Shown here: positions 11,551 through 20,538 of the stretch, one piece after another | How positions within the stretch are numbered: position 1 is the stretch's first letter | Layout: every line of letters begins with the position of its first letter | NCBI RefSeq assembly: GCF_900098745.1 | Contig: NZ_FQTT01000013.1 | Location: 211,846-275,845, forward strand | Direction: 5' to 3' | Source: Actinomyces glycerinitolerans | Lineage (GTDB): Bacteria > Actinomycetota > Actinomycetes > Actinomycetales > Actinomycetaceae | Length of the DNA stretch: 64,000 nt | Made by a program: the position numbers and the translations under genes | Notes under the pieces: generated by a model | The model's input: the letters and a program-made list of their open reading frames with translations, nothing else | What the model was told of the DNA's origin: nothing | The model's database searches: none

Positions 11551-13643
11551 GCGTTCTCCTGCGTCTTCGAGTGTTCGGGCGAGGTGGGGGACTCCAGGGT
11601 GGTCAGCCGGTTGGCGTGCGCATGGCGGGTGGCCTCGTCGGCGTCCGCGATGCCGCGCGGGGTCGCGAACCGCATGCCGTGGCGGATGTGAGTTTCACCG
11701 GGAAGGCCCAGCTGCCACGGCACTGAGGCGACCACGACGCCCGGGGTGAACAGCAGGGCGGTCTTCAGGCGCAGCGCCGTCTGATTGTGCAGGGCCTGTT
11801 CCCACCAGTGCCGTACCAGATACTCGGGCAGGAAGACCACCACCAGGTCGCGGGGGGATTCACGCCGCACGCTGCGCACGTAGGAGATGATGGGGCGGGT
11901 GATGTCCCGGAACGGGGAGTCGAGCACCGTCAGCGGCACCGGCAGCTCGGCGTCCTCCCAGTCGCCCAGGAGCCGTTCGGCGGCGCCGTCACCGGTGTCG
12001 ACGGTGACGGCCTCGATGGAGGTCGGTTGGGTGGACAGGGCGTAGGTCAGGGCGCGCAGGGTGGGCCGGTGCAGGCGGGAGGCGAGGACGATGGCGTGCA
12101 CGTGTGCCGGCAGCAGGCGCGCGTCGTGCAGGTCGGAGATGGCGATCTCCTCGGCCACGCGGCGGTAGTGCCGACGGATGGCGTTCATGACCAGGTAGAG
12201 GACCGCCATGACGCTCAGCGTGATCCAGGCACCGCGGGTGAATTTGGTCAGCAGGACGATCACCAGCACGATGCCGGTACCGACCACGCCGATGCTGTTG
12301 ACGATGCGGGAGCGGCGCATGCGCCGGCGGGCGCCGGGGTCGGTGGCGGTGGCCAGTTCCCGGTTCCAGTGGCGCACCATGCCGATCTGGGAGAGCGTGA
12401 AGGAGATGAACACGCCCACGATGTACAGCTGGATCAGCCGGTTGGTGTTGGCCTGGAAGCCGACGATGAAGGCGATGGCGCCGGCCCACAGGACGATGAT
12501 CCCGTTGGAGTAGGCCAGCCGGTCGCCGCGCTGGGACAGTTGGCGGGGCAGGAACTCGTCGCGGCCGAGCACGCTGGCCAGCACCGGGAAGCCGTTGAAG
12601 GCCGTGTTGGCTGCCAGCACCAGGATCAGACCGGTGACCACGGTGACCAGGTAGAACATGGGCAGGAAGCGGGCGAACACGGTCGCGGCGATCTGCCCGA
12701 TCACCGGATCCTGGTGGTAGCCCGTGCCCAGTGGCACGCCGTCGTCGAGCAGCTCGGTGGCGGGGTTCTCCACCATGTGCACGCCGACGGCACCGGCCAG
12801 ATGCACCACGCTCATGAGCATGGCGGCGGCGATGATGCCCAGCAGCAGCAGAGTGGTGGCGGCGTTCTTGGACTTGGGCCGACGGAAGCTGGGCACGCCG
12901 TTGGAGATGGCCTCAACACCGGTCAGGGCGGCGCAGCCGGAGGAGAAGGCCCGCAGGATCAGGAAGGCGCCGGCCAGGCCCGTCAGGCCCTGGTCCCAGC
13001 CGGACTGGGCAACCACCTCATAGCCGGCCGACGGCGCCTGCCCGAGGGTGCCGGTGAGCTCCTGGATGAAGCCGACCACGGCCATGACCCCGACCGCCCC
13101 CATGTACAGGTAGGTGGGCAGGGCGAAGGCGCCGCCGGACTCGCGGCTGCCGCGCAGGTTGATCAGAGCCAGCAGGGTGACGATGCCCACCGCGATCTCC
13201 ACCTTGTAGGCGGCCAGCGCGGGGACGGCGGCGACCAGGTAGCCGGTGCCGGAGGAGATGGACACGGCGACGGTGAGCACGTAGTCACTCAGCAGGGCGG
13301 AGGCGACCAGCAGGCCGGCCCGGTGGCCGAGGTTGGTGGAGACCACCTCGTAGTCACCACCGCCGGAGGGGTAGGCGTGGACGGTCTGCCGGTAGGAGGC
13401 GACCACCACCACGAGCACACCCACCACGGCCAGGGCGATCCAGGGCGACAGGGCGGTAGCGGCCAGGCCCGCCGCCGCCAGGGTGACGAGGATCTCGTCG
13501 GGGGCGTAGCCGACGCTCGAGAGGGCGTCGGAGGCGAACACCGGTAGGGCGATCCGTTTGGGGAGGAGGGTCTCCCCCAGGGCCCGGCTGGGCACCGGAC
13601 GACCGACGAGAAGCCGCTTGACGCGGTCGGCGAAGTCACGCAC
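11547..13643 (-). CDS. APC-family amino acid/cation permease
   Basis: About 698 residues from GTG 13643. A GTG at 13721 in the same frame would add 26 residues encoded by a tandem repeat and is unlikely. The start region (RLLVGRPV, then PKRIALPVFASDALSSVGYAPDEI) is the usual N terminus of a large APC superfamily permease; roughly twelve hydrophobic segments follow to residue ~480, then a ~200-residue cytoplasmic tail (ALRALTYALSTQPTSIEAVTV) as in KUP/YdaO-like potassium or amino acid transporters. Divergent from two trkA genes, which makes a cation (K+) role plausible; substrate unproven. Confidence 0.85.
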   Translation of the reverse strand: MRDFADRVKRLLVGRPVPSRALGETLLPKRIALPVFASDALSSVGYAPDEILVTLAAAGLAATALSPWIALAVVGVLVVVVASYRQTVHAYPSGGGDYEVVSTNLGHRAGLLVASALLSDYVLTVAVSISSGTGYLVAAVPALAAYKVEIAVGIVTLLALINLRGSRESGGAFALPTYLYMGAVGVMAVVGFIQELTGTLGQAPSAGYEVVAQSGWDQGLTGLAGAFLILRAFSSGCAALTGVEAISNGVPSFRRPKSKNAATTLLLLGIIAAAMLMSVVHLAGAVGVHMVENPATELLDDGVPLGTGYHQDPVIGQIAATVFARFLPMFYLVTVVTGLILVLAANTAFNGFPVLASVLGRDEFLPRQLSQRGDRLAYSNGIIVLWAGAIAFIVGFQANTNRLIQLYIVGVFISFTLSQIGMVRHWNRELATATDPGARRRMRRSRIVNSIGVVGTGIVLVIVLLTKFTRGAWITLSVMAVLYLVMNAIRRHYRRVAEEIAISDLHDARLLPAHVHAIVLASRLHRPTLRALTYALSTQPTSIEAVTVDTGDGAAERLLGDWEDAELPVPLTVLDSPFRDITRPIISYVRSVRRESPRDLVVVFLPEYLVRHWWEQALHNQTALRLKTALLFTPGVVVASVPWQLGLPGETHIRHGMRFATPRGIADADEATRHAHANRLTTLESPTSPEHSKTQENA

Positions 13644-13662
13644 GGACGACGATGCTACGTCC

Positions 13663-13709
13663 GCCTCCCGCCCGGGCCAAGCCTCCCGCCCGGGCCAAGC
13701 CTCCCGCCC
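13663..13709. repeat. 18-bp tandem repeat, 2.6 copies
   Basis: Unit GCCTCCCGCCCGGGCCAA at 13663-13680 and 13681-13698, with a partial third copy to 13709. It lies in the intergenic space between the divergent permease and trkA genes, where their promoters must be. Confidence 0.85.
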
Positions 13710-13744
13710 ACCGGGGCCCACGTCGACGGAGTACCGTTCCCCTC

Positions 13745-14410
13745 GTGCACTTCGTCATCATGGGCTGCGGCCGGGTGGGGGCCTCCATGGCCTCGCAACT
13801 GGACCGCATGGGACATTCGGTGGCCATCATCGACCGGAACTCCGACGCCTTCAGGCGGCTGCCGGCCGACTTCAATGGTCGTAAGGTCAAGGGCATCGGC
13901 TTCGACCGGGACGCGTTGGAGCAGGCGGGCATCGACGAGGCCTACGCCTTCGCCGCCGTGTCCAATGGGGACAACTCCAATATCATCGCCGCCCGCGTGG
14001 CCCGCGAGCTGTTCGGCGTCGAGCATGTGGTCGCCCGCATCTATGACCCCACTCGCGCCGACGTGTACGAGCGGCTAGGCATTCCCACCGTGGCGACGGT
14101 GCGGCAGACGGCCGAGCACATGATGCGACACGTGCTTCCCGGCGGGACGGCGCGGGAGTTCATGGACCCGTCCGGCGCCGCCGGGCTGGTCCAGCCCGAC
14201 ATCTCCCCCGCCTGGGTGGGCACCACGGTCGGCTCCCTGGAGGAGCGGCTCGAGGTGCGGGTGGCCTGGATCTCCCGCGGCTCCGGGGTCGTCATCCCAC
14301 AGGCGGGAACCATCATCCAGGAGCACGATCGCCTGCACCTGGCGGCCACCACCCAGCAGCTGCCGGCCATGCAGCGCGCCCTGTCCCGTCCGCCCGCCCA
14401 GGAGGTTTGA
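13745..14410 (+). CDS. trkA: TrkA-type potassium channel regulatory subunit (first)
   Basis: 221 residues: an RCK_N Rossmann domain with the dinucleotide loop GCGRVGAS (residues ~7-14) and D31 after strand 2, then an RCK_C domain from about 135. Such proteins bind NAD(H) or nucleotides in the cytoplasm and gate KtrB/TrkH/TrkG channels. GTG 13745 gives MHFVIMGCGRVG; longer frames to 13652 run through the tandem repeat. No channel gene is adjacent; the divergent APC permease is the likely transport partner. The second trkA copy begins two bases after this stop. Confidence 0.9.
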   Translation: MHFVIMGCGRVGASMASQLDRMGHSVAIIDRNSDAFRRLPADFNGRKVKGIGFDRDALEQAGIDEAYAFAAVSNGDNSNIIAARVARELFGVEHVVARIYDPTRADVYERLGIPTVATVRQTAEHMMRHVLPGGTAREFMDPSGAAGLVQPDISPAWVGTTVGSLEERLEVRVAWISRGSGVVIPQAGTIIQEHDRLHLAATTQQLPAMQRALSRPPAQEV

Positions 14411-14412
14411 GC

Positions 14413-15138
14413 GTGAAGATTCTCATTGCCGGAGCCGGCTCGGTGGGCCGCTCGATCGCCCGCGAACTGATCAGCCACGGCCACCACGTCACCTTGATGG
14501 ACCGTGCCCCCGACGCCATGCGCATCGCCTCCGTGCCGGAGGCGGACTGGCAGCTGGCGGACGCCTGTGACCCGGGTTCTCTGGCCGACGCGGGCGCCGG
14601 CGATTGCGACGTCGTCGTCTCCGCCACCGGGGATGACAAGGTCAACCTGGTGGTCTCCCTGCTGGCCAAGACCGAGTACGGGGTGCCGCGCACGGTCGCA
14701 AGGGTGAACAACCCGAAGAACGAGTGGCTGTTCGACGACACCTGGGGTGTGGACGTGGCGGTCTCCACCCCGCGCATCATGACGGCCCTGGTGGAGGAGG
14801 CGGTCAGCGTCGGCTCGTTGGTGCCGGTGTTCACCTTCCACCAGTCCGGCGCCATCATGCACGAGTTGACGCTGCCGGACGACTCCCCCGTCATCGGCGA
14901 GCTGGTCAGCGACGTTGAGCTGCCGCCGCACACGGTGCTGGCGGCGATCCTGCGCGATTACCGGCCGATCCGGCCGGGACGCGACGACCGCTTCGAGCGG
15001 GGCGACGAGCTGCTGTTCCTCACCGCCCGGGCGGGTGAGGCGGCGCTGAGCGAGGTGCCGGCCATCTTCACCACCATCGACGAGCCGGTGGCCGAGCCCG
15101 ACGTCAACGCTGAGGGTGGGGCTGCGGAACTGGCCTGA
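14413..15138 (+). CDS. trkA: TrkA-type potassium channel regulatory subunit (second)
   Basis: 241 residues, same layout as its upstream neighbour: GAGSVGRS loop, D31 of the LMDRAP strand, RCK_C from ~135 and an acidic tail. GTG 14413 was chosen over TTG 14407 because AGGAGG (at about 14399-14405, inside the end of the first copy) has correct spacing only to 14413. Two such proteins in tandem suggest a heteromeric gating ring (inference). Its last 35 bases overlap the minus-strand DUF3159 gene tail to tail. Confidence 0.9.
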   Translation: MKILIAGAGSVGRSIARELISHGHHVTLMDRAPDAMRIASVPEADWQLADACDPGSLADAGAGDCDVVVSATGDDKVNLVVSLLAKTEYGVPRTVARVNNPKNEWLFDDTWGVDVAVSTPRIMTALVEEAVSVGSLVPVFTFHQSGAIMHELTLPDDSPVIGELVSDVELPPHTVLAAILRDYRPIRPGRDDRFERGDELLFLTARAGEAALSEVPAIFTTIDEPVAEPDVNAEGGAAELA

Positions 15139-15808
15139 GCGTCGGGTTGACGATCAGCCAGACGAACCACAGGGTCAGGGCGAACAGGGGCAGGCCGAGC
15201 AGGAGCCGGGCCACGCCGAGGGCGCCCACGGCCGCCTCACCGGCCAGGTATAGGGGCAGTTCCACCGCCAGGCGCAGGGCGAACATGGCCGCCAGGATGC
15301 CGGTGCCGACCGCGTAGCGGCGGCGCGCGTCGGCGGCGGCGGGCCGGGACTCGCCGGCGGCGGGCCGGGACTCGCCGGCGGCGGCGTGCCAGGCGTCCAG
15401 CAGCAGCCCGACCAGGGGGCGGCGCACCAGCAGCGAGCCGCCGGTGACCGCCAGCCAGCAGGCGTTGATGACCAGTCCGGTGGCGTAGAAGTTCGTGGCG
15501 CTGCCCGAGCGCCACGCCCACAGGGCGCTGACGACGGCCAGGGCGGCACCGCCGAGCACCTGGGTGAGCCTCTGGCGGGCGCACAGCCGGGCCACCAGGG
15601 CGACGGCGCTGACCGCCAGGGAGGCTAGCAGGGCCGGCGCGAGGGCGTGGGGGCGCGCGGCGAGTACGCAGACGAACACCAGGGTGGGGGCGGCGGATTC
15701 CAGGATGCCGCGCCAGCCGCCGACCGCGGCGGCGGCGTCGAAGCGGTCGGTGTCCAGGGCGCCGAGCCCGCTGCGGGTGGCCGGGTCGGTGTCGGGCCGC
15801 TCACTCAT
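15104..15808 (-). CDS. DUF3159 family membrane protein
   Basis: 234 residues with about five to six hydrophobic segments (from PTLVFVCVLAARPHALA near residue 42 to LFALTLWFVWLIVNP near 215). The family is actinobacterial and of unknown function, usually beside the OB-fold and DUF3710 genes as here. Its ATG overlaps the OB-fold stop (ATGA). A 21-bp tandem duplication at 15340-15381 puts two GESRPAA copies into a cytoplasmic loop near residue 145. A very long frame spanning 15104-16786 mixes this gene with shadows of its neighbours and should be ignored. Confidence 0.88.
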   Translation of the reverse strand: MSERPDTDPATRSGLGALDTDRFDAAAAVGGWRGILESAAPTLVFVCVLAARPHALAPALLASLAVSAVALVARLCARQRLTQVLGGAALAVVSALWAWRSGSATNFYATGLVINACWLAVTGGSLLVRRPLVGLLLDAWHAAAGESRPAAGESRPAAADARRRYAVGTGILAAMFALRLAVELPLYLAGEAAVGALGVARLLLGLPLFALTLWFVWLIVNPTLRPVPQPHPQR

Positions 15809-16194
15809 GCGTCCTGCCCGAGGAGCTCGTACACGGGGTTGTAGATGCTGGGGCGGCTGTGGCCGGCCACCACCATGCCCTCGGCGCGCAGGTGGGTGCC
15901 CGGAGCGATACCGGCGATGGCGCGTCGACCGATCCAGATCAGATCCACCGAACCGGTGCCGTCGAACAGCCGGCCCACCAGCACGGGCTTGGCGGAGGCG
16001 GGCCGGTAGGTGACGGCGCGCAGCACGCCGGACACGCAGGCACGCCGACGGGGCGTCAGGTCCCTGATGAGAGTCGTGCCGCGCCGGGAGGCGGAGTCCT
16101 GCTCGTCGGCGGCGGCCAAGTCCTCGCGGCTGGCGCGTAGGGAGCGCACCCGGTCGGTCAGACGGCTTCTGAGCGAGCGGGCGGGTCGACTCAC
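15805..16194 (-). CDS. OB-fold nucleic-acid-binding domain protein
   Basis: 129 residues beginning MSRPARSLRSRLTDRVRS (GTG 16194) and containing an OB-fold of the tRNA-anti/RecG-wedge type (residues ~45-120; VSGVLRAVTY, VLVGRLFDGTGSVDLIWIGRR). The start overlaps the DUF3710 stop by GTGA. It sits in the conserved DUF3159-OB-DUF3710-DUF4193 block. Function is unknown; nucleic-acid binding is inferred from fold only. Confidence 0.82.
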   Translation of the reverse strand: MSRPARSLRSRLTDRVRSLRASREDLAAADEQDSASRRGTTLIRDLTPRRRACVSGVLRAVTYRPASAKPVLVGRLFDGTGSVDLIWIGRRAIAGIAPGTHLRAEGMVVAGHSRPSIYNPVYELLGQDA

Positions 16195-16889
16195 CGGACC
16201 TCCGCAATGGTCGGGCCGGGCTGCAGCGGATCCAGGCCCGGTAGATCCTCGGCTTCCGGCGCCTTCGTGACGCCGGGGGCGTGCAGGGGCAGGATCTCGC
16301 GTGGAGGCCGGGCGGCGCCGTCCCGCACCACGACGGTGTTGGCGAATACCTCGCGCAGGGGGCGGGCGGCGTCGGCGTCGGTGGCTGCGGGCCCCTGGAG
16401 GACGCCGCGCAGGAACCAGCGCGGCCCGTCCACGCCAATGAAGCGGGCGGCGACGGTGGCGGCCCGCCCCTCGGGGGTGCGCACGGGCACCTGGGCGAGG
16501 ATCTCGGTGCCCCACTCGCCGTCGACCACCTCATAGGTGGCCTTCGCGCGGGACAGTTCGGCGGTGATGTCGGCGCGCAGCTCCTCCCAGATGCCGGCGG
16601 TGCGGGGGGCGGCGAAGGCGCGCAGCTCCAGGGTCGACCCGCCCAGGATGAGGACCGCGGCGGATGCGTCCGCATCCCGACCGGCGCGCTCCATCCGGAT
16701 CTGCATGCCGTCGACGGCGGGCACGCGCAGGGCGCCCAGGTCGATGCGGCCGGCGGGGGCGGAGTCGGCGGGAACGGCGTCGACATCCCAAGGTCCGGTG
16801 CCGGCCTCCACCGGCTCCTCCGGAACGGACTCCTCCTGGGCGGCTGCCTCGCCTCCGGCGTCGTGGTGACGGCGGGAGAACAGGCCCAT
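16191..16889 (-). CDS. DUF3710 family protein
   Basis: 232 residues. An acidic N terminus (~40 residues) precedes the conserved domain starting at GPWDVD, with RIDLGALRVP and GPRWFLRGVL typical of DUF3710. The family is confined to actinobacteria and commonly neighbours dut, which is absent here. Cytoplasmic, no membrane segment, function unknown. RBS GGAGG lies just upstream of ATG 16889. Confidence 0.88.
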   Translation of the reverse strand: MGLFSRRHHDAGGEAAAQEESVPEEPVEAGTGPWDVDAVPADSAPAGRIDLGALRVPAVDGMQIRMERAGRDADASAAVLILGGSTLELRAFAAPRTAGIWEELRADITAELSRAKATYEVVDGEWGTEILAQVPVRTPEGRAATVAARFIGVDGPRWFLRGVLQGPAATDADAARPLREVFANTVVVRDGAARPPREILPLHAPGVTKAPEAEDLPGLDPLQPGPTIAEVR

Positions 16890-16901
16890 CAGTACCTCCT
16901 A

Positions 16902-17207
16902 TCAGCCGGCGCAGTCCGTGCACACGGGCAGGCCGGTCTTGTCATCGACGTAGGCGAGCGAACTGCGGTGGTGCACCAGGAAGCACTCCGAGCAGGTGAA
17001 CTCGTCCTCCAGCTGGGGGACGACATGCACGCTCAATTCCTCCCGGGACAGGTCGGCTCCGGGAAGTTCAAAGCCCTCGGCGACTTCGTTCTCGTCCTCC
17101 TCAATCGCCTCCGAGGACTGGTCCTTCTGACGAGCCGTGAGCTCCTCGATGGAGTCCGCTTCGGGCTCGTCGTCGTTCTTGCGCGGGGCGTCGTAGTCGG
17201 TTGCCAT
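16902..17207 (-). CDS. DUF4193 family acidic zinc-ribbon-like protein
   Basis: 101 residues, very acidic (DEPEADSIEEL, EAIEEDENEVAEGFELPG), ending in a four-cysteine knuckle: FTCSECFLVHHRSSL then PVCTDCAG. This is the DUF4193 signature, ubiquitous in actinobacteria and usually next to DUF3710 and sepH. The CxxC pairs suggest zinc binding. Function unknown. Divergent from sepH. Confidence 0.9.
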   Translation of the reverse strand: MATDYDAPRKNDDEPEADSIEELTARQKDQSSEAIEEDENEVAEGFELPGADLSREELSVHVVPQLEDEFTCSECFLVHHRSSLAYVDDKTGLPVCTDCAG

Positions 17208-17515
17208 AGCCTCGTCACTTTCTGTTGTGGACGGCTCTGCCTAGGGCTCCCGGGCAGCGTCGGGCTGCCGGGAACGGCTCCCGCTCAATGAACGTGCGCC
17301 GCCCCAGGGAGCCAGGGCACGCGCACCATAGCACCAGGCGGCGGCGGCGGGAACCGGCTGATCGGGCCAGCAGCAGCGGCTGTGGGCGAACAGGCGGCGG
17401 CTGGTGGATGCCACGCGGCCCCGCCTCCCGGACACGGGGCGGCTTAGATGGCACGCTGAGCCCTGTGCGGCCCGCCCGCCTCGGGCCGCGGGGGACTGTA
17501 AGGAGGCCCACGTAA
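17208..17515. other. Divergent intergenic region DUF4193/sepH
   Basis: About 308 bases without a supported gene. A hairpin GGCAGC/GCTGCC near 17253-17269 would lie in the DUF4193 leader. A 7-bp stem CGGCCCG (17468-17474) / CGGGCCG (17482-17488) lies just before the sepH RBS AGGAGG (17501-17506) and could form in its 5' leader. No clear promoter boxes seen. Confidence 0.4.
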
Positions 17516-18568
17516 ATGATCGAACTCGAGCTGCTGGGCGCCAACGGCGACACCATCGTCATGACCGACGCACGCGGTGAGCGCTACAGCATCGTCGTCG
17601 ACGACGCACTGCGGGCCGCGGTCAGACGCGCGCGCCCCGCGGCCACGGCCCCCACTCCGCCTCCGCCCTCCCCCGGCCAGACCGTCCGCCCCCGGGAGCT
17701 GCAGGCACTCATGCGCGCCGGCGCGAGTGCGGAGGAGGTCGCCTCCGCCACCGGACTGGACGTCGAGCACGTGCGCCGCTTCGAGGGGCCGGTCATCGCC
17801 GAACGCCTGTGGGCGGTGCAGCAGGCGCAGGCCTGCCGCATCGGCTGGGAGAAGGACTCCCCCGTGCTGGGCGAGCTGGCCGTGGACCGGCTGGCCACGC
17901 GCGGCGTCGAACCGGACAGCCTCGAGTGGGATGCGCTGCGCGAGGGACGCGAGCCATGGCAGATCATCCTTACCTTCGTGCAGGGCGCGCAGGCGAAGCG
18001 GGCGCGCTGGGAGCTGGACCTGACGGCCCGCTCCGTGTCGGCCCTGGACGACGAGGCCCGTTGGCTGACGGAGGCCGGAACCGGACGCCGACCGGCCGTC
18101 TTCGACCAGGACTCCGCCGCACCGGGCGCGGCCTCCCCGGCGTCGGCGCGTACCCCGGCCGCGGCCCCGGAGCCGCCGGCAGACTCCACCGAGGCGCTGC
18201 TGGCGGACCTGGCCTCCAACCGTGGCCGCCGAATCGAGACGCAGGCCCCCGAGGAGGATGACACCACCGCGGCGCAATCAGAGAGCCCGGCACCGGACAC
18301 TCCCGCCCAGGGGCAGGCGCAGGTGGTCTCCATGTCGGAGCGGCGCCGCGCCCACACCGGCAACCATCCGGCGGGCAGCCGACTGCACGCCGCCCCCACG
18401 GCCCCCACTCCGAAGCAGGCGGAGTCCAGTGACGCCTCCGGTGACGCTGCCGCCACTCAGGACGCCCTCCCGGAGATGCCGGCGGCGCCCGCGCCCAAGC
18501 CCAAGCGGCGTTCCCGCCGGTCGGTGCCCTCCTGGGATGAGATCGTCTTCGGCGCCAAACCGGAGTAA
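17516..18568 (+). CDS. sepH: Cell-division protein SepH (DUF3071)
   Basis: 350 residues. The N-terminal DUF3071 domain (1-~180) starts MIELELLGANGDT and includes the helix-turn-helix-like segment PRELQALMRAGASAEEVASATGLD (about 60-83; quoted in parts: RPRELQALMRAG, ASAEEVASATG) and the IGWEKDSPVLGELAVDRL strand. A Pro/Ala-rich disordered linker follows and the C terminus ends RSRRSVPSWDEIVFGAKPE, the conserved tail. In Streptomyces and mycobacteria SepH binds FtsZ and promotes division-ring assembly. RBS AGGAGG nine bases upstream of ATG. Confidence 0.92.
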   Translation: MIELELLGANGDTIVMTDARGERYSIVVDDALRAAVRRARPAATAPTPPPPSPGQTVRPRELQALMRAGASAEEVASATGLDVEHVRRFEGPVIAERLWAVQQAQACRIGWEKDSPVLGELAVDRLATRGVEPDSLEWDALREGREPWQIILTFVQGAQAKRARWELDLTARSVSALDDEARWLTEAGTGRRPAVFDQDSAAPGAASPASARTPAAAPEPPADSTEALLADLASNRGRRIETQAPEEDDTTAAQSESPAPDTPAQGQAQVVSMSERRRAHTGNHPAGSRLHAAPTAPTPKQAESSDASGDAAATQDALPEMPAAPAPKPKRRSRRSVPSWDEIVFGAKPE

Positions 18569-18588
18569 CCGTCCGCACTCCCCCAACA

Positions 18589-18628
18589 GGGGCGCGTGCC
18601 CGCCCCGGGCCTCCAGATTTCAGGCCCG
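18589..18628. terminator. Two hairpins between convergent sepH and phosphodiesterase genes
   Basis: Stem 1 is GGGGCG (18589-18594) with CGCCCC (18601-18606). Stem 2 is CGGGCCT (18606-18612) with AGGCCCG (18622-18628), loop of nine. They lie directly after the sepH stop and overlap the end of the minus-strand gene, so they can end transcription from both sides. Confidence 0.55.
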
Positions 18629-19858
18629 AGCCAGCAGGAGCGGCACCGTCATTTCGGTGTCCGTAAGGGAGCCGTGCACGCCCGGCATGGCGATTGCGCT
18701 CTCGGAGTGGACGCGCGGGTCGACCACCACCCAGTTGTCGGCCATGGCCACCAGCACGTCCCCCAGGACGCTTTCGGCGCGCTCCCCCACCGGGCCCAGC
18801 AGGCCGGCGGCCTCCCGGCGAGTACCCACCCACGCGGCCCGCTCCCCCAGCACGCTGCGCCAGCGGTCGGCGACCGCCGCGGCCGCCTCCGGGTCGGAGT
18901 GCGGCACGTACAGCTGAGTGAAGCGCGGCTCCCCGGCGACCGCGACCACGTCACGCGCCAGGGCGGGGTGCGCGGTCAGGTCGAGGCGGTGCGCGGCGTC
19001 GGTGTCCACCATGCCGTGATCCGCGGTCAGCAGCACGCGGGTGCCCGTGGGCACGCGTCGCAGCAACTCCGCCATGGTGGCGTCCAGTCGTTCGAGCTGA
19101 CGCAGCCACTGTTGTGAGCGCCAGCCGTGGCGGTGGCCGGCATGATCGAGTTCGCCCACGTACAGGTACACCAGGGGCACGCCGCGCTCCAGGGCGCCGG
19201 CGGCGAGCGCGGGCCGGTCCTCCATGCGGTCGGCGCCCAGGTGCGCCGGGCCGCGCAGGGCCGCCTCGGTCAGCCCCGACCCGGCGAAACGGGCCGGGCC
19301 GATGGTGACGGCGAGCGAGGTGGGCCCGGCGGCGCGCGGGCCGGCGGCGAGGCGCTCGAACACGGTGGGCACGTCCTGCCAGCGGCGCGGGTCGGGGGCG
19401 GTGCCCTCCCAGGTGATCAGGCACAGGTTCTGGGCGGCGTCCGGGGTGGTGTCACCGGGCAGGTCGCGGCCCACGCGCGGGTTGAGCACGCTGTAGCCGA
19501 CCATGCCGGTGACCCCGGGCAGCGCGCCGGTGCCCAAAGTGGTCAGTGCGGCGGCCGTGGTCGAGGGGGCACAGGTGCGGGCGACGCCCCCACCGGGGGT
19601 GGATTCGGCGTCGCCCAGCCAGGCACGCAGGGTGGGGGCGTGTCCGCGACGCTCCTGGAGCTGCCGCCACCCGAGTCCGTCGACGAGGACGACGACGACC
19701 CCTGCGCGGGTGTCGGCGTCTGGATTGGCCAATCCCCAATCGGTGGCGGCGGACAGGGCCTCGGGGGCGGTGATCGCCCCCGGTGGTCCCGCCTGCAGCG
19801 TCAGCCCGGCGCCGACGGCGGCAGCGGCCAGTACCTGGCGCAGCTGTGGAGTGCTCAT
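18620..19858 (-). CDS. Alkaline phosphatase superfamily nucleotide pyrophosphatase/phosphodiesterase
   Basis: 412 residues from ATG 19858. Two-metal-site motifs are visible: [10 protein letters not shown] (~55-64), the catalytic-Thr stretch [27 protein letters not shown] and [10 protein letters not shown]. The family hydrolyses phosphodiester or pyrophosphate bonds. No signal peptide is evident; the N terminus is mildly hydrophobic. ATG overlaps the DUF5998 stop (ATGA). The physiological substrate is not deducible. Confidence 0.88.
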   Translation of the reverse strand: MSTPQLRQVLAAAAVGAGLTLQAGPPGAITAPEALSAATDWGLANPDADTRAGVVVVLVDGLGWRQLQERRGHAPTLRAWLGDAESTPGGGVARTCAPSTTAAALTTLGTGALPGVTGMVGYSVLNPRVGRDLPGDTTPDAAQNLCLITWEGTAPDPRRWQDVPTVFERLAAGPRAAGPTSLAVTIGPARFAGSGLTEAALRGPAHLGADRMEDRPALAAGALERGVPLVYLYVGELDHAGHRHGWRSQQWLRQLERLDATMAELLRRVPTGTRVLLTADHGMVDTDAAHRLDLTAHPALARDVVAVAGEPRFTQLYVPHSDPEAAAAVADRWRSVLGERAAWVGTRREAAGLLGPVGERAESVLGDVLVAMADNWVVVDPRVHSESAIAMPGVHGSLTDTEMTVPLLLARA

Positions 19859-20457
19859 GCGTGTGCCGCCGCCCGGGCGGTGGCGGCGGACAGGACCCGG
19901 GCGAAGTGTTCGGCGCGGGCCAGGGCCTCGTCGCCCTCGACGCCGGCGGCCACACGCACCACGATGTCGTCGGGGACGGACACGCCGGTCAGGCCGTGGT
20001 CGGCCTGGCATTCGGGGTCACCGCAGGCGGCGGGCTCCAGGTCGATGCGGCGCACCGAGCCCCAGGCCAGGGCGAGGGTCATTTCCGTGAGCCGGCCCCC
20101 GCCGTTGGCCGGCTCGGACACGCCGCGAGTCAGGCCCACGGAGTTGATGCGGGACACGGGCACGGCCTCGCTGGTGGCCAGAGCCCCGGGCAGGCCGTCC
20201 TCGCGGGGGGCGTCGTCCACATGGACGATAACCAGGCGGGTGGAGGTCAGGGCCAGAACGGTCAGGTGCCGGTGGACGGCGTCGTCGAACACGGTCTCGG
20301 CCTGCACCAGGTCCGCGAGGATCTCCTCCCCCGCGACGGCCGTGTTCAGGGTGCCGAGCACGAGTTCTGGGTAGTAGCCGGCGCGGGTGACTTCGTCGAC
20401 CAACGACATCGGGGTGGGGGCCTCATCCCCGGGGCGAGCCTGTGCAGTCCACGTCAT
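19855..20457 (-). CDS. DUF5998 family protein
   Basis: About 200 residues starting at ATG 20457 (an ATG at 20469 is also possible; neither has a clear RBS). The sequence carries [21 protein letters not shown] and [14 protein letters not shown], the DUF5998 hallmark, and a [11 protein letters not shown] segment. Actinobacterial, cytoplasmic, function unknown. It is co-translated with the downstream phosphodiesterase and divergent from the topoisomerase gene. Confidence 0.8.
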   Translation of the reverse strand: MTWTAQARPGDEAPTPMSLVDEVTRAGYYPELVLGTLNTAVAGEEILADLVQAETVFDDAVHRHLTVLALTSTRLVIVHVDDAPREDGLPGALATSEAVPVSRINSVGLTRGVSEPANGGGRLTEMTLALAWGSVRRIDLEPAACGDPECQADHGLTGVSVPDDIVVRVAAGVEGDEALARAEHFARVLSAATARAAAHA

Positions 20458-20538
20458 GGGGCAGATCATGCCATTGTTGCCGCCGCACCCGGGTGTCGTT
20501 GCCCCCTTGGCGAAGCCGCGGCGGGCCACAATGCGACT

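Noticed and set aside
15340..15381. Tandem direct repeats as a CRISPR array
   Set aside because: Units are contiguous 21-bp in-frame duplications in a coding region, with no spacers.
15104..16786. One 560-codon minus-strand frame
   Set aside because: It is a chance fusion: only its C-terminal 234 codons (DUF3159) match a family; the rest is an off-frame reading of the OB-fold and DUF3710 genes, which are supported in other frames.
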